64,000 nucleotides of DNA from Lactiplantibacillus daowaiensis (GCF_005405085.1 NZ_BJDJ01000020.1:1-64000), one strand, 5' to 3'. Shown: positions 24,924 to 36,415, numbered from the stretch's first letter. Notes: generated by a model not told the origin, from the letters alone. Program-made: numbers and translations.

Positions 24924-25883
24924 GTGGCTGAATTTGAACATACGACCGTACTACTACATGAAGCAGTGGCGGCATTAGCAATCAAACCGGATGGCGTCTA
25001 CGTTGATTGTACGCTAGGTGGCGGTGGTCATTCCCGGGAGATTTTGAAACAATTAGGGCCAAATGGTCATCTATTTAGTTTTGATCAAGATCAAACGGCG
25101 ATTGATTATAACCAGGATAACCTCGCGCCATATTTGGCAAGTGGCCAAGTTAGTTTTATCAAAAGTAACTTTGCTAATTTACAAGCTGAATTGACGGCGC
25201 GTGGGATTACCGAAGTGGATGGGATCGTCTATGATTTAGGGGTGTCATCACCACAGTTTGATAATGCCGAACGAGGCTTCTCATATCAACACGATGCGCC
25301 ATTAGATATGCGGATGGACCAAAGCGCACCATTGACGGCTAAGACAGTTGTTAATACTTGGCCATATGCCGATTTGGTTCGAATCTTTTATCGCTATGGC
25401 GAAGAAAAGTTCTCGAAACAAGTTGCCCGAGCGATTGAACGCGCGCGTGAAGATGCGCCAATTGAAACAACGGGTCAATTAGTTGACTTGATTAAAAGCG
25501 CCATTCCGGCACGTGCACGGCGGACGGGCGGTCATCCCGCAAAACGGGTGTTCCAAGCGATTCGAATCGCCGTTAATAATGAATTAGGGGTCTTAGAAAC
25601 TTCACTTGAACAGGCGGTAGATTTAATCAACGTCCATGGGCGAGTGAGTGTCATTACGTTCCAATCCTTAGAAGATCGGCTCGTGAAGACAATTTTTAAG
25701 GAACATAGCGATTTACCAGAATTACCACCAGGTTTACCAGTGATTCCAGCAGAACTACAACCAGATTATCGCTTAGTTAATCGCAAACCGATTGTGCCAA
25801 GTGCGGCAGAAGTTGAAGCGAACCGGCGGGCACGCAGTGCAAAATTGCGTGTGATTGAACGTTTAAATACAAAACATAATTAG
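24924..25883 (+). CDS. rsmH: 16S rRNA (cytosine(1402)-N4)-methyltransferase RsmH
   Basis: 319 residues with the SAM-binding GGGGHS-type motif ([13 protein letters not shown]), [20 protein letters not shown] and the C-terminal [15 protein letters not shown]-like block. It methylates C1402 in the ribosomal P site. GTG 24924 is chosen because AAAGGGGGG sits six bases upstream and the product begins [15 protein letters not shown] as expected; a longer TTG start is unlikely. Second dcw gene. Confidence 0.94.
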   Translation: MAEFEHTTVLLHEAVAALAIKPDGVYVDCTLGGGGHSREILKQLGPNGHLFSFDQDQTAIDYNQDNLAPYLASGQVSFIKSNFANLQAELTARGITEVDGIVYDLGVSSPQFDNAERGFSYQHDAPLDMRMDQSAPLTAKTVVNTWPYADLVRIFYRYGEEKFSKQVARAIERAREDAPIETTGQLVDLIKSAIPARARRTGGHPAKRVFQAIRIAVNNELGVLETSLEQAVDLINVHGRVSVITFQSLEDRLVKTIFKEHSDLPELPPGLPVIPAELQPDYRLVNRKPIVPSAAEVEANRRARSAKLRVIERLNTKHN

Positions 25884-25903
25884 CTTTAAAGGAGTGAATG
25901 ACA

Positions 25904-26287
25904 ATGGCCCAAAATGGATTGGCGCGGGAGCTTCCTCGTGAGACCCCCGGTGTTTCGACAACCCCGGTACATAAAACCGTCGCAACGCCGAACCCAGCTA
26001 TCAAGACGAAGCGGGTTCCGTTTTCAGCATTTGAAAAGGTATTATGTGTGACTTTCAGTATGATTATTTTTGGTTTAGCACTCGCATTGGTGTCAACAAA
26101 CATTGCGATCGGGGATACGCAAAGCCAGTTGCAAACCGTCCAATCAAAGATCACAAAGGTTCAGGCTAGCAACACTTCAGCCTCACAACAAATTAGTGAA
26201 CTTTCTAGCCGGACTCGATTGAATAAAATTGCTAAGAAGTACGGTTTATCGCTTAACAACGGTAGTATAAGGAATGTTTACAAATGA
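25904..26287 (+). CDS. ftsL: Cell division protein FtsL
   Basis: 127 residues: a cytosolic N-terminus (about 45 aa), one membrane helix (VLCVTFSMIIFGLALALVS), and an extracellular helical coiled coil (IGDTQSQLQTVQSKITKVQ...) ending in a LSLNNGSIRNVYK tail. FtsL forms the FtsQLB-type (DivIB-FtsL-DivIC) divisome complex. ATG 25904 fits the ribosome site (AAAGGAG nine bases upstream); the ATG six bases earlier is too close. Its TGA overlaps the pbp2X ATG. Confidence 0.9.
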   Translation: MAQNGLARELPRETPGVSTTPVHKTVATPNPAIKTKRVPFSAFEKVLCVTFSMIIFGLALALVSTNIAIGDTQSQLQTVQSKITKVQASNTSASQQISELSSRTRLNKIAKKYGLSLNNGSIRNVYK

Positions 26288-28425
26288 ATAAGAACAAACA
26301 ACGAATGACTTCGAAACGGTCACCAAAACAAAATCGACGGATCTTTGGCCAATGGCTATTCTTTGGCGCGATTGCGATTTTTGGTGTTTTGATCATTCGT
26401 TTTTCGTATATCGCCATTGGACATCATGTGGCGGGGGTCAATTTGACCAAAGCAACGAAGCAATTGTATACGGAAAATGAAACGGTGGCCGCAAAACGAG
26501 GAACGATTTATAGTGCCAATGGTGATGCCATTGCGGAAGATACAAGCACCTATACGATTTATGCCATCGTGGCAAAAAATCAAAAAGATAGTAATGGTAA
26601 AGCCGCTAATATTCAAAGTGCGCCGAAAGCGGCTAAGGTTTTGGCGAAGTATTTACCGATTAGTTATAAAAAGGCGTTAAAAACACTCCAAGCTAAATCT
26701 GGCACGTTCCAAGTTGAATTTGGGACTGCTGGGAAAAATATTTCATTAACCACGAAGAAAAAGATTCAAGCGACTCATATCACCGGGTTACATTTCATTG
26801 AATCAGAGGCCCGCTTATATCCTAACGGAATGTTTGCCTCTCATCTCATCGGGTTAACGTCTTCCAAGACGATTAAAAATTCGGAACGGACGCGCTTGAC
26901 TGGATCAATGGGTATCGAATTAGCCTTTAACAAACAACTTTCAGGGACTGATGGTCACAAGACGATTACTAAGAGTGGTTATCAAGGCAAAACAACGACT
27001 GGTAAGGCTGTTAAGAATGGTGACAATGTTTACACGACCATCGACAGCAAGTTACAAACGTTGTTAGAAACCAAAATGTCAGAAGTTGAAAGCCAAGTTC
27101 ATCCGAAATCCATGACGGCGACATTGATGAATGCCAAGACCGGGGCGATTTTAGCCACGAGTCAGCGGCCAACGTTTAATGCGCAAACGCAATCTGGGTT
27201 GACGAAGATGTGGCGGAACTTATTGGTTGAAGATACCTTTGAACCTGGGTCAACGATGAAGGTCTTCACGATGGCAGCAGCGATTAATAGTGGTAACTAT
27301 AATGCCAACATTACAGTGCCAACTGGTGAATATAAGATTGGCGGCAAAACGGTGCCCGATTGGAATACTGCTGGTTGGGGGAATATCACGTATGCCAAAG
27401 GGTTTGCGCTGTCAAGTAACGTTGCCATGGCCCACTTGGAACAAACGATGGGTGCCAAGACTTGGCTAAAATACATCAAACGCTTCGGTTTACGGAGTAG
27501 TACGAATAGTGGATTAGCTGATGAGCAAACTGGTTCAATTCAATTTACTTATCCGATTGAACAAGCTGATACGTCCTTTGGTCAAGGGATTCAAGTGACG
27601 GCCATGCAAATGCTGCGCGGCTTCACGGCGATTGCGAATAATGGTAAGATGTTACAGCCTTACTTTGTCTCTAAAGTCGTTAATCCAAATACCAAAAAGA
27701 CGGTTTATCAAGCTAAAACGAAAGTTGTCAGTCAACCGGTAACGGCTAAAACGGCCAACTCAGTTTTGAAGCATATGCAAGATGTGGTTTACAAGTCTTA
27801 TGGGACTGGGACCGCCTTTAAGATCAACGGCTATCGGATTGCCGCTAAGACTGGGACGGCCCAAGTTAGTAATGGGAGTACTTATGAGACTGGTAATGAT
27901 TCTTATTTGTACTCAGTCGTTGGGATGGCGCCAGCCAAGAATCCCAAATATATCTTGTATATCACGATGAAACAGCCAACGCTGGGGACGACTTCCGCAT
28001 CTGAAGACATGGCCGAGATTTTTAAGCCGGTGATGCAACGGGCTTTGGACGAACAAAAAGCCAGTGAAACGAAGTCAACGACGGTTAAGATGCAAGATCT
28101 CACTGAAAAATCAACTAGCGCAGCTAAAAAGGCTGCCAAAAAGATTGGCGTTACGCCAATCATTGTTGGTAAAGGGTCGCGAATCGTCAAACAGTCTGTC
28201 TCATCAGGCACGGTTTTGAGTGATAAGCAACGCGTCGTCTTAGTGACGAACGGTCAGATGTATATGCCAAACATTACTGGTTGGTCGGCTAGTGAAGTGG
28301 CTGATTTTGCGTCATTAACCGGCTTGAAGTTGACCACCAGTGGGACTGGCTATGTGAGTGCCCAGAGTATTTCGGCTGGTAATCCAATCGATGCCAAACA
28401 AGTCTTAAGCGTCAAATTAAAGTAA
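26284..28425 (+). CDS. pbp2X: Penicillin-binding protein 2X (FtsI-type transpeptidase)
   Basis: 713 residues. Membrane anchor at about 20-40, PBP dimerisation domain, transpeptidase domain with S323-T-M-K326, S377-S-N379 and K522-T-G-T-A526, and two C-terminal PASTA-type modules (from about 610), the layout of PBP2X. It cross-links septal peptidoglycan together with an FtsW glycosyltransferase. The start overlaps ftsL (ATGA). This is the class B target of beta-lactams in Lactobacillales; no unusual active-site residue is visible. Confidence 0.93.
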   Translation: MNKNKQRMTSKRSPKQNRRIFGQWLFFGAIAIFGVLIIRFSYIAIGHHVAGVNLTKATKQLYTENETVAAKRGTIYSANGDAIAEDTSTYTIYAIVAKNQKDSNGKAANIQSAPKAAKVLAKYLPISYKKALKTLQAKSGTFQVEFGTAGKNISLTTKKKIQATHITGLHFIESEARLYPNGMFASHLIGLTSSKTIKNSERTRLTGSMGIELAFNKQLSGTDGHKTITKSGYQGKTTTGKAVKNGDNVYTTIDSKLQTLLETKMSEVESQVHPKSMTATLMNAKTGAILATSQRPTFNAQTQSGLTKMWRNLLVEDTFEPGSTMKVFTMAAAINSGNYNANITVPTGEYKIGGKTVPDWNTAGWGNITYAKGFALSSNVAMAHLEQTMGAKTWLKYIKRFGLRSSTNSGLADEQTGSIQFTYPIEQADTSFGQGIQVTAMQMLRGFTAIANNGKMLQPYFVSKVVNPNTKKTVYQAKTKVVSQPVTAKTANSVLKHMQDVVYKSYGTGTAFKINGYRIAAKTGTAQVSNGSTYETGNDSYLYSVVGMAPAKNPKYILYITMKQPTLGTTSASEDMAEIFKPVMQRALDEQKASETKSTTVKMQDLTEKSTSAAKKAAKKIGVTPIIVGKGSRIVKQSVSSGTVLSDKQRVVLVTNGQMYMPNITGWSASEVADFASLTGLKLTTSGTGYVSAQSISAGNPIDAKQVLSVKLK

Positions 28426-28453
28426 TAACTAAGTTGTAGAATGGAGAATTGTT

Positions 28454-29419
28454 GTGAGTTTAATTGAATCAATAGCGACTTTAATTAGTGGCTTTATCAT
28501 TGTGTTTGTTTTAATGCCATCTTTAATCCGGTACTTCCGGGCACGTAAAGAAGGGCAAATGATCCGTGAAGAAGGGCCGTCCTGGCATGAAAAAAAATCT
28601 GGGACACCGACGATGGGTGGGCTCTTGTTCATCATTGCTATTTTAATCACGACGATTTGGGTCGGTTGGTGGCAAGGGCAACTCATGCCAACGACTTGGA
28701 TCTTAATGTTCATCTTAGTGTTATATGGGGCCCTTGGGTTCTGGGATGACAGTATTAAATTATGGCGGAAACAAAATGAAGGGCTAAAAGCTTGGCAAAA
28801 GTTGCTTGGTCAAATTGTTGGTGGGATTGTCTTCACCTTGGTTTACCAACATGAACATCTACCAATGGGCTTACACATCCCTGGTTTTGGCGACTGGTCA
28901 TTAGGCATTTGGTACATTATCTTTGTGATCATTTGGTTAGTTGGATTCTCAAATGCCGTTAACTTGACCGATGGCTTGGACGGCTTAGTTGCCGGGCAAG
29001 CGACGATTGCGTTTGGGGCGTATGCGATTATCGCGATTCATCAAAAGCAATTTGATGTGGCTTTATTTTGTTTAGCCGTTGTGGGTTCTTTGTTAGGCTT
29101 CTTTGTCTACAACCACAAACCTGCTAAAATCTTTATGGGTGATATGGGTTCCTTAGCATTGGGTGGCGCTTTGGCAGCCGTTTCAATCTTGTTGCACCAT
29201 GAATTGTCACTCTTATTGATTGGGATTATCTTTGTTTGTGAGACGGCGTCTGTCATCTTACAAGTGGCTTCTTTCAAGTTAACTGGGAAACGGATTTTCT
29301 TAATGAGTCCAATCCACCATCACTTTGAAATGAAGGGTTGGAGCGAATGGAAAATCGATATCGTTTTCTGGTCGATTGGGTTAGTTGCCGCGGTGATTTG
29401 TGTCGCAACCATCATTTAA
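28454..29419 (+). CDS. mraY: Phospho-N-acetylmuramoyl-pentapeptide transferase
   Basis: 321 residues with about ten membrane helices and the MraY signatures: the Mg-binding Asp pair region [28 protein letters not shown], and SPIHHHFE near the C-terminus. It transfers phospho-MurNAc-pentapeptide to undecaprenyl phosphate, making lipid I. GTG start with GGAG seven bases upstream. Lies 28 bases after pbp2X. Confidence 0.95.
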   Translation: MSLIESIATLISGFIIVFVLMPSLIRYFRARKEGQMIREEGPSWHEKKSGTPTMGGLLFIIAILITTIWVGWWQGQLMPTTWILMFILVLYGALGFWDDSIKLWRKQNEGLKAWQKLLGQIVGGIVFTLVYQHEHLPMGLHIPGFGDWSLGIWYIIFVIIWLVGFSNAVNLTDGLDGLVAGQATIAFGAYAIIAIHQKQFDVALFCLAVVGSLLGFFVYNHKPAKIFMGDMGSLALGGALAAVSILLHHELSLLLIGIIFVCETASVILQVASFKLTGKRIFLMSPIHHHFEMKGWSEWKIDIVFWSIGLVAAVICVATII

Positions 29420-29476
29420 GTAACACATACAACAACGTGAATTGATTTAAAACAAAATTTAGGGAGATCTTGGTAT

Positions 29477-30856
29477 ATGAAGTCGGTTGAACAGTATCGC
29501 AACCAAAAAGTATTGGTATTAGGTTTAGCAAAAAGTGGGATGAACGCCGCGCGTTTACTTCACAAGTTGGGGGCCTTTGTGACCGTCAATGATAAGAAAG
29601 ATTTTGATAATAATCCTGATGCCCAAGAATTATTGAGCGATGGCATTAAAGTGATCACTGGGGGACACCCACTATCACTGTTAGATGAAGACTTTAAAGT
29701 GGTGGTTAAAAATCCCGGGATTCCATATACAAATCCGATTGTTGCGGGGGCAATTGCCAAGCACATTCCAGTGATTACTGAAGTTGAATTAGCCAGTCAA
29801 ATTTTGGCTGGTGAATTGATTGGGGTTACTGGGACGAATGGTAAGACGACCACGACCACGATGATTGCGATGATGTTAAACCAACGCCAAGCTGCCGGTA
29901 AAGCTTATGTTGCCGGTAATATTGGCGTACCCGCTTCAGCAGTAGCGCAAAAGGCGACGGCCGAAGATACGATGGTGACGGAGCTCTCTAGTTTTATGCT
30001 ATGTGGGATTCAAACGTTACATCCACACATTGCCGTATTAACGAATATTTATTCGACCCATTTGGATTATCATGGGTCACGTGAAAATTATATTAAAGCC
30101 AAGATGCGCATTACAATGAATCAAACGGCGGATGATTATTTCGTGGTTAACTGGGATTCTGAAGAATGGCGTGGCTTGAGTGAACAATCTAAAGCCCAAG
30201 TCGTCCCATTTTCACGCCAACATCAGACTGAAGCTGGCGCGTACGAAAAAGATGGACAATTATTCTTTAAAGATGAATATATTATGGCTGCTAAAGACAT
30301 TAAGATTCCTGGGGATCACAATGTTGAAAATGCGTTGGCAGCCATTGCGGTAGCAAAAATTTCTGCCGTACCGACTGCCGGAATTGTCCAAGTTTTGAAG
30401 ACCTTTTCCGGTGTTCGTCATCGGACACAATATGTCGAAACCTATGAGGGACGGCAATTTTATAACGATTCTAAAGCAACCAATTTAGTTTCAACTGAGA
30501 TGGCCTTGAAAGGGTTTGATCAACCAGTGATTTTATTAGCCGGTGGGTTGGATCGTGGCAATACCTTCGAAAAGTTGGCACCAGCTTTGAAGGATCACGT
30601 TAAAGCAATGTTGGTCTTTGGTGAAACGGCGCAAAAGGTCGCTGATGCTGGGAAATTAGCTGGTATTCAGACGATTAAGTTTACCGAGAACTGCGAAACC
30701 GCTGTGCCGTTAGCTTGGGACTTGAGTGCGCCTGGTGATATTATCATGCTCTCACCAGCCAATGCGAGTTGGGACCAATATCCGAATTTTGAAATTCGGG
30801 GTGATCGTTACATTAAAGCGATTGAAAAATTAACTGGAAAGGCGGAAGAAAATTAA
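29477..30856 (+). CDS. murD: UDP-N-acetylmuramoylalanine--D-glutamate ligase
   Basis: 459 residues with the Mur ligase ATP-binding [14 protein letters not shown] (about residue 115-128), the [11 protein letters not shown] motif and the ligand-binding [22 protein letters not shown]. It adds D-Glu to UDP-MurNAc-L-Ala. The stop TAA overlaps the murG ATG by one base (TAATG), which indicates coupling. Good AGGGAGATC ribosome site. Confidence 0.95.
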   Translation: MKSVEQYRNQKVLVLGLAKSGMNAARLLHKLGAFVTVNDKKDFDNNPDAQELLSDGIKVITGGHPLSLLDEDFKVVVKNPGIPYTNPIVAGAIAKHIPVITEVELASQILAGELIGVTGTNGKTTTTTMIAMMLNQRQAAGKAYVAGNIGVPASAVAQKATAEDTMVTELSSFMLCGIQTLHPHIAVLTNIYSTHLDYHGSRENYIKAKMRITMNQTADDYFVVNWDSEEWRGLSEQSKAQVVPFSRQHQTEAGAYEKDGQLFFKDEYIMAAKDIKIPGDHNVENALAAIAVAKISAVPTAGIVQVLKTFSGVRHRTQYVETYEGRQFYNDSKATNLVSTEMALKGFDQPVILLAGGLDRGNTFEKLAPALKDHVKAMLVFGETAQKVADAGKLAGIQTIKFTENCETAVPLAWDLSAPGDIIMLSPANASWDQYPNFEIRGDRYIKAIEKLTGKAEEN

Positions 30857-31950
30857 TGCGATTGATGATTTCTGGCGGTGGGACTGGTGGCCATATTTAC
30901 CCAGCCCTAGCGTTAATTGATGCCTTAAAAGCGCATGATCCAAAAGCCGAAGTATTGTACGTTGGGACGCACCGCGGTTTGGAAAGTCGAATCGTACCTG
31001 AACGTGGGATTGAGTTTAAGACGATTAAGATTCAAGGGTTCAAACGCTCATTATCACTGCAAAACTTTAAGACGGTTTGGCTCTTTTTAAAGAGCGTCGG
31101 TACTGCCCGCAAGTATATTAAGGCGTTTAAACCGGATGTTGTGGTCGGTACCGGTGGTTATGTTAGTGGCGCGGTCGTTTTTGCGGCCAGTCAGATGCAT
31201 ATCCCAACGGTTATTCATGAACAAAACTCCGTTGTTGGGGTCACCAACAAATTTTTGAGCCATTTTGTGGATAAAATCGCGATTTCATTTGAAAGTGCGC
31301 GTGACCAGTTTCCGGCTAAAAAAGTTGTTATGACTGGTAACCCGCGGGCCCAACAAGTGGCTAACATTCAAAAGACGGCAGCCTTGCAAGCGTTAGGTTT
31401 AGCCGACGACCAACCAACGGCACTTATTTTTGGCGGGAGCCGCGGCGCCGCTCGCATTAATCAAGCGACTTTAGCAGCGGTGCCAGAGTTAAACCAACGT
31501 GATTATCAAACCTTGTTTGTCACCGGTCAAGTGCACTATGACAAGTTGATGGCTGAACTTGGTGAGATGCCTTTAGCTGACAATGTCAAGATTGTCCCGT
31601 ATATTAAGAATATGCCGGCAATTTTACCAGAGATCGCGGCAATTCTTGGGCGTGCTGGTGCCACAAGTATTGCTGAAATTACGGCATTGGGAATTCCGTC
31701 TATTTTGGTTCCAAGCCCTTATGTGACTAATGACCATCAAACTAAAAATGCTCAAAGTTTAGTTGACGCTGGTGCGGCCAAATTAGTCAAAGAAGCTGAT
31801 TTGACGGCAACTAGTTTACTAGCAGCGGTTGATAGTTTGATGTTACATGCAGATGCACGTCAAACGATGGCTGCAAATGCGAAGAAGTTGGGGATGCCCG
31901 ATGCAGCTGATCAATTGCTGCACGTCTTAGAAACCGCAATTAACCGCTAA
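30856..31950 (+). CDS. murG: UDP-GlcNAc:lipid I N-acetylglucosaminyltransferase MurG
   Basis: 364 residues, GT-B fold: [11 protein letters not shown] at the start, [11 protein letters not shown] in the middle, and [10 protein letters not shown] for nucleotide-sugar binding. Membrane-associated enzyme that makes lipid II by adding GlcNAc to lipid I. Its order mraY-murD-murG matches the family pattern in Firmicutes. Confidence 0.95.
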   Translation: MRLMISGGGTGGHIYPALALIDALKAHDPKAEVLYVGTHRGLESRIVPERGIEFKTIKIQGFKRSLSLQNFKTVWLFLKSVGTARKYIKAFKPDVVVGTGGYVSGAVVFAASQMHIPTVIHEQNSVVGVTNKFLSHFVDKIAISFESARDQFPAKKVVMTGNPRAQQVANIQKTAALQALGLADDQPTALIFGGSRGAARINQATLAAVPELNQRDYQTLFVTGQVHYDKLMAELGEMPLADNVKIVPYIKNMPAILPEIAAILGRAGATSIAEITALGIPSILVPSPYVTNDHQTKNAQSLVDAGAAKLVKEADLTATSLLAAVDSLMLHADARQTMAANAKKLGMPDAADQLLHVLETAINR

Positions 31951-31978
31951 ATTAAATTTTAAGTGAAAGGGTGGGCGT

Positions 31979-32854
31979 ATGGCCTTCTTTAAACGGCAAC
32001 CAAAAGATAACCGACCCCTTGATCAGCTAACCCCCTGGGAACGCTATCAACGCCAAGCGGCCGCCAACCACCAAGCGGAAGAAAAGCGGCATTTTAGCTG
32101 GTCAGGAAAGCAACTCCGGATTGGCGATAAGTTACCAAAACTAAAATTGCAACGGCGCAAATTAGTCACTAAGCGCGCCACCTTATTGATTAGTTTATTT
32201 CTGGTTGGCATGGTTATCGCGGGATATTTTATCTCACCGTTCAGTCACGTCCAAACCGTCCATGTGACTGGGACCGAACAATTGACGGCCCGTCAGGTTC
32301 AAACCGCAACTAAAATTGAGCCGGGGACGTCGATCTGGGCAGTGATTGGCCACGATACCACAACGAGCCAGCAAGCACGCCGGACAAATCAACAAATTGG
32401 GTCAGTTAAAACGAAGCTGGTCGGTTTAAACACCGTCACAGTAAAGATTCATGAGATTCGCATTGCCGGTTATTTAGTGACTGGCGACACCTATCAACGA
32501 GTCCTTGAAAATGGGACGATTATGACTAGCAAAGTTAGCCAACCTAGTGGCACTTATCCAATCTATGCTAATTTCAAAAGTGGGTCACGACTACAGACGA
32601 TGATTAAGCAATATGCGAAGTTGCCAGCAGCTGTGAAACACAATATTTCTGAAATTAAGTTTACCCCGAACAAAGCGAATCCCGAACGGGTGCATTTGTA
32701 TATGAACGACGGGAACGAAGTTTATGCCACGATTACGACGTTTGCTAGCAAAATGAGTTATTATGCGGGGATTGCTGCGAAGATGAAACAGGCCGGGGTC
32801 ATTAACTTAGAAGTCGGTGCTTATTCATATTCGTTTAAAAAGTCGCATAATTGA
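31979..32854 (+). CDS. divIB: Cell division protein DivIB (FtsQ)
   Basis: 291 residues. A long basic cytosolic N-terminus (about 60 aa), one membrane helix ([17 protein letters not shown]), a POTRA domain starting at [14 protein letters not shown], then the beta domain of DivIB/FtsQ. It partners FtsL and DivIC in the divisome. AAAGGGTGGG lies close before the ATG. Last gene before the ftsA promoter region. Confidence 0.9.
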   Translation: MAFFKRQPKDNRPLDQLTPWERYQRQAAANHQAEEKRHFSWSGKQLRIGDKLPKLKLQRRKLVTKRATLLISLFLVGMVIAGYFISPFSHVQTVHVTGTEQLTARQVQTATKIEPGTSIWAVIGHDTTTSQQARRTNQQIGSVKTKLVGLNTVTVKIHEIRIAGYLVTGDTYQRVLENGTIMTSKVSQPSGTYPIYANFKSGSRLQTMIKQYAKLPAAVKHNISEIKFTPNKANPERVHLYMNDGNEVYATITTFASKMSYYAGIAAKMKQAGVINLEVGAYSYSFKKSHN

Positions 32855-32890
32855 TGAGAATGCCGGTTTAGACCTTTTTAAAAGCGCTGT

Positions 32891-32902
32891 ATCTATGGTA
32901 AA
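32891..32902 (+). promoter_or_regulatory. Possible internal promoter for ftsA-ftsZ
   Basis: TATGGTAAACT is an extended -10-like element about 80 bases before ftsA, in the only gap over 100 bases between mraY and divIVA. Confidence 0.4.
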
Positions 32903-32976
32903 CTAAGGGATAATTGGATATGTTAACAAAATCTTTGGATATTTATGTAATGTAATTACTAGGAGGTTCCTCTATT

Positions 32977-34335
32977 ATGGATAATTCAGGAATTTATGTC
33001 GGACTTGATATAGGGACCACCTCAATAAAAGTCATTGTTGCTGAACGTGTGAAGGGACAAATGAACGTTATTGGTGTGGGAAGCGAACGTTCTAATGGTC
33101 TGAGTCGTGGGGTGATTGTCGATATCGACAAAGCGGCCTCAGCGATTCAATCAGCGGTACGCCAAGCTGAAGAAAAAGCAAGTATCGAGATAAAAAAGAT
33201 CATCGCGGGTGTACCTGCTAATTTAGTTAAAATTGAACAATGTCGTGGCATGATTGCCGTGGCTGATGAATCAAAAGAAATAAATAACGAAGACGTGCAA
33301 AACGTGGCTGCAGCGGCTTTAGTCCAAAGCTTACCACCCGAACGCGAAGTCCTCGATGTCATTCCCGATGAATTTGTCGTTGATGGCTTTGATGGCATTA
33401 AAGATCCCCGTGGCATGGTCGGGGTGCGGCTCGAAATGCATGGCACGTTATTTACCGGGCCTAAAACCATTATTCACAATACGCGTAAAGCGATTGAAAA
33501 AGCTGGCTTGCAAATTGAGCAAATCATTATTGCACCGTTGGCTTTAAGTTCGCTCGTGTTAAACGATGGTGAACAGGATTTCGGTTCGATTATTGTGGAT
33601 ATGGGTGGCGGTCAAACGACTGCGGCCGTCATTCATGATCATCAACTGAAATACACGACCGTTGATCAAGAAGGTGGCCAATATATCACCAAAGATATTT
33701 CGGTCGTTTTGAATACGTCGATTGAAAATGCCGAAAAGCTCAAACGCGATTACGGCTATGCTGATGCGCAACAAGCTTCAGATGAAGATGAATTTCCAGT
33801 TGAAGTGGTTGGTCAAAGTACGCCAACGCAAATCAGTGAACAATACTTAGCAGAAATTATCGAAGCACGTTTGGATCAAATCTTTGATAAAATCAAACAG
33901 CATTTGGATGAGATTCACGCCCTTGATTTACCAGGTGGTGTGGTCTTAACTGGTGGGGTGGCGGCCTTACCGGGTATTACGGACTTGGCTAGTCAAATTT
34001 TTGGCACCAATGTGCGGACCTTTATTCCGAACCAAATGGGCTTAAGACATCCGTCATTTGATGAGGCGCTAGCTGTCATTAAATATCAAGCGGCCTTAAG
34101 CGAAGTCGCGTTATTAGTTAAAAGTGCACTCACCGGGGATACTCGGGCGAGCGTGGCCTTGGACTTTTCAACGCCCAACGCGCAAACGACCACGGCGAAC
34201 AGTCAACCTGTTCAACCGCAAGCAGCGCCGACGACCCAAAAACAACTTAAAAAACAACCTGCGAAAAAGCAGGATCCAGATCATGAAAGTGGCATCGATC
34301 GGTTCAAGAGTTTCTTCAACCACTTTTTCGATTGA
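32977..34335 (+). CDS. ftsA: Cell division protein FtsA
   Basis: 452 residues, actin-like ATPase: GLDIGTTSIKVIV (phosphate 1), IIVDMGGGQTTAAV (phosphate 2), VVLTGGVAALPGI (adenosine), the 1C subdomain in between, a Gln/Pro/Thr-rich linker, and a C-terminal amphipathic membrane-targeting helix (GIDRFKSFFNHFFD). It tethers FtsZ filaments to the membrane. AGGAGG with ideal spacing. Confidence 0.95.
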   Translation: MDNSGIYVGLDIGTTSIKVIVAERVKGQMNVIGVGSERSNGLSRGVIVDIDKAASAIQSAVRQAEEKASIEIKKIIAGVPANLVKIEQCRGMIAVADESKEINNEDVQNVAAAALVQSLPPEREVLDVIPDEFVVDGFDGIKDPRGMVGVRLEMHGTLFTGPKTIIHNTRKAIEKAGLQIEQIIIAPLALSSLVLNDGEQDFGSIIVDMGGGQTTAAVIHDHQLKYTTVDQEGGQYITKDISVVLNTSIENAEKLKRDYGYADAQQASDEDEFPVEVVGQSTPTQISEQYLAEIIEARLDQIFDKIKQHLDEIHALDLPGGVVLTGGVAALPGITDLASQIFGTNVRTFIPNQMGLRHPSFDEALAVIKYQAALSEVALLVKSALTGDTRASVALDFSTPNAQTTTANSQPVQPQAAPTTQKQLKKQPAKKQDPDHESGIDRFKSFFNHFFD

Positions 34336-34362
34336 TTGGATTAGAATGACGGAGGAAAAATT

Positions 34363-35661
34363 ATGGAATTTTCTTTAGATTCAACCCAGAATTCAGGGGC
34401 TAATATTAAAGTCATCGGTGTGGGTGGCGGTGGTGGCAACGCCGTCAATCGGATGATCGCTGAAGACGTTAAAGGTGTCGAATTTATTGTTGCCAATACT
34501 GACGTTCAAGCCTTACAAACATCGAATGCAGAAACCAAGATTCAATTGGGACCTAAATTGACGCGTGGTTTAGGTGCTGGTTCCAACCCAGATGTTGGTT
34601 CTAAAGCAGCGCAAGAAAGTGAAGAAGCCTTGACTGAAGCCTTACAAGGTGCCGACATGGTCTTTGTTACCGCCGGAATGGGTGGCGGTACTGGTAACGG
34701 GGCGGCCCCAGTTGTTGCTAAAATTGCCAAGGACTCAGGTGCTTTAACAGTCGGTGTTGTCACACGGCCATTTACGTTTGAAGGGCCTAAACGGGCGCGC
34801 AATGCTGCTGAAGGGATTGCGCAAATGAAGGACAACGTTGATACGTTGATCGTTATTGCCAATAACCGCTTACTTGAAATTGTAGACAAGAAGACCCCAA
34901 TGATGGAAGCCTTCCAAGAAGCCGACAACGTGTTACGTCAAGGGGTTCAAGGGATTTCTGACTTAATCACGTCACCTGGTTACGTTAACTTGGACTTTGC
35001 TGATGTGAAGACTGTGATGCAAAACCAAGGGTCAGCATTAATGGGTATCGGTTCAGCTAGTGGTGAAAACCGGACTGCTGATGCAACGAAACAAGCGATT
35101 TCATCACCATTGTTAGAAGTTTCTATCGATGGTGCCGAACAAGTCTTGCTCAACATCACGGGTGGTCCCGACATGTCCTTGTATGAAGCACAAGCTGCTT
35201 CAGATATCGTGTCACAAGCTGCAACCACTGATGTCAACATTATCTTTGGGACATCAATTGACGAAAGCTTAGGCGATGAAGTTCGTGTAACCGTCATTGC
35301 GACTGGGATTGATCAAAAGCGTGAAGAATTAAAAGAAACGACGCATAGTCGTAGTGAAAAGGCACAACAACGTGGTGGGATGTTCAGCACCCCAGCTGAT
35401 CAACCAAATAGTGCTGCTAGTCAAGCAACGACTAGTTCAGAAGCACCAACTAACACTAATAATGATCCGTTTGGCAATTGGGATATTCGGCGTGAACCAA
35501 GCAGTTCACGACCAACCCACAATAATAGCCAAGAATTTAAAAACGTTGAAAAGACTGACTTTGATGTCTTTAATGACAATAGTCAAGCTGATGATAGTGC
35601 TAATGATGACCGTGGAGACTCATTAGATACGCCGCCATTCTTTAAGCGGCGTCGCAAGTAG
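34363..35661 (+). CDS. ftsZ: Cell division protein FtsZ
   Basis: 432 residues, tubulin-like GTPase with the signature GGGTGNG at residues 107-113 and the T7 loop [12 protein letters not shown] long Asn/Asp/Ser-rich unstructured linker (about 320-415) leads to the conserved C-terminal peptide [11 protein letters not shown] that binds FtsA, SepF and EzrA. It polymerises into the Z-ring. GGAGG precedes the ATG. Confidence 0.96.
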   Translation: MEFSLDSTQNSGANIKVIGVGGGGGNAVNRMIAEDVKGVEFIVANTDVQALQTSNAETKIQLGPKLTRGLGAGSNPDVGSKAAQESEEALTEALQGADMVFVTAGMGGGTGNGAAPVVAKIAKDSGALTVGVVTRPFTFEGPKRARNAAEGIAQMKDNVDTLIVIANNRLLEIVDKKTPMMEAFQEADNVLRQGVQGISDLITSPGYVNLDFADVKTVMQNQGSALMGIGSASGENRTADATKQAISSPLLEVSIDGAEQVLLNITGGPDMSLYEAQAASDIVSQAATTDVNIIFGTSIDESLGDEVRVTVIATGIDQKREELKETTHSRSEKAQQRGGMFSTPADQPNSAASQATTSSEAPTNTNNDPFGNWDIRREPSSSRPTHNNSQEFKNVEKTDFDVFNDNSQADDSANDDRGDSLDTPPFFKRRRK

Positions 35662-35681
35662 CCAATTGAAGGGAAGCGATA

Positions 35682-36110
35682 ATGATGGCCGGACGTTTTC
35701 TAAGTAAGTTTTTTGATGTTGGTGACGACGATGACTTAAATACGCCGCCAACCAACTCGCAACCGACGCGTGATGTGCCGAACCAAACGGCCGGGATGTC
35801 AGCGAACCCTAAAATTGTCCCAATGCAGGGTGGTAAATCTGTGAATAGTAAGATTGCTTTATTTGAACCGAAGATTTATTCGGATGTCAAAGAAATTGCG
35901 TCACAATTACTTAAAAATCAAGCGGTGATCGTGAACTTTGATCACGTTGATGACCAAATGGCCCGTCGCATCGTCGACTTCCTGACGGGGACGGTCTTCG
36001 CCATTAATGGTGAAATTGAACGGATTGGTGATGAGATTTTTCTCTGTATTCCAGAAAACTATGAAGTTTCTGGCAGTACCACTAGTCAATTTAATCCCAA
36101 CAGTTTATAA
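35682..36110 (+). CDS. sepF: Cell division protein SepF
   Basis: 142 residues. An N-terminal amphipathic segment (MMAGRFLSKFFDVG) for membrane binding, an acidic/proline-rich linker, and the C-terminal SepF domain (KIALFEPKIYSDVKEIASQLLKNQAVIVNFDHV, DFLTGTVFAINGEIERIGDEIFLC). SepF forms rings that bundle FtsZ and can substitute for FtsA as an anchor. The start may be either of two consecutive ATG codons. Confidence 0.93.
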   Translation: MMAGRFLSKFFDVGDDDDLNTPPTNSQPTRDVPNQTAGMSANPKIVPMQGGKSVNSKIALFEPKIYSDVKEIASQLLKNQAVIVNFDHVDDQMARRIVDFLTGTVFAINGEIERIGDEIFLCIPENYEVSGSTTSQFNPNSL

Positions 36111-36127
36111 GATAAGGAGTGATAGCC

Positions 36128-36397
36128 CTGTCATATTTGTTCATGATTATTGATCGGTTATTTCAGTTGTACCAAATTGCACTGGTCATCTATATTTTAA
36201 TGTCCTGGTTCCCAGGCGCTTATAATACAGCAATCGGTCGCTTTTTAGGTCGCATCTGTGAACCATTTCTAAGTATCTTTCGGCGTTTCATTCCGGCAAT
36301 TGCGGGATTGGACTTTTCACCAATCATTGCGTTTCTGGTCTTGGAATTTGCGGAACGTGGATTGTACTATTTATTAGTTAGCTTGAACTTACTTTAA
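36128..36397 (+). CDS. ylmG: YggT/YlmG family membrane protein (likely CTG start)
   Basis: About 89 residues with two YGGT repeats, each a membrane helix plus re-entrant segment: LYQIALVIYILMSWFPGAY and FSPIIAFLVLEFAERGLYYLL. YlmG is linked to division-site and cell shape genes, its role unknown. The ribosome site AAGGAG (36114-36119) is eight bases before the in-frame CTG at 36128. The GTG at 36119 overlaps the ribosome site and the first ATG (36143) is 23 bases away. I favour CTG; gene callers would probably choose 36119 or 36143. Confidence 0.75.
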   Translation: MSYLFMIIDRLFQLYQIALVIYILMSWFPGAYNTAIGRFLGRICEPFLSIFRRFIPAIAGLDFSPIIAFLVLEFAERGLYYLLVSLNLL

Positions 36398-36415
36398 AAG
36401 AACGAGGATAGTATC

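Noticed and set aside
34542-35297. Long minus-strand ORFs opposite ftsZ
   Set aside because: Produced by codon bias of the sense gene; no ribosome sites.
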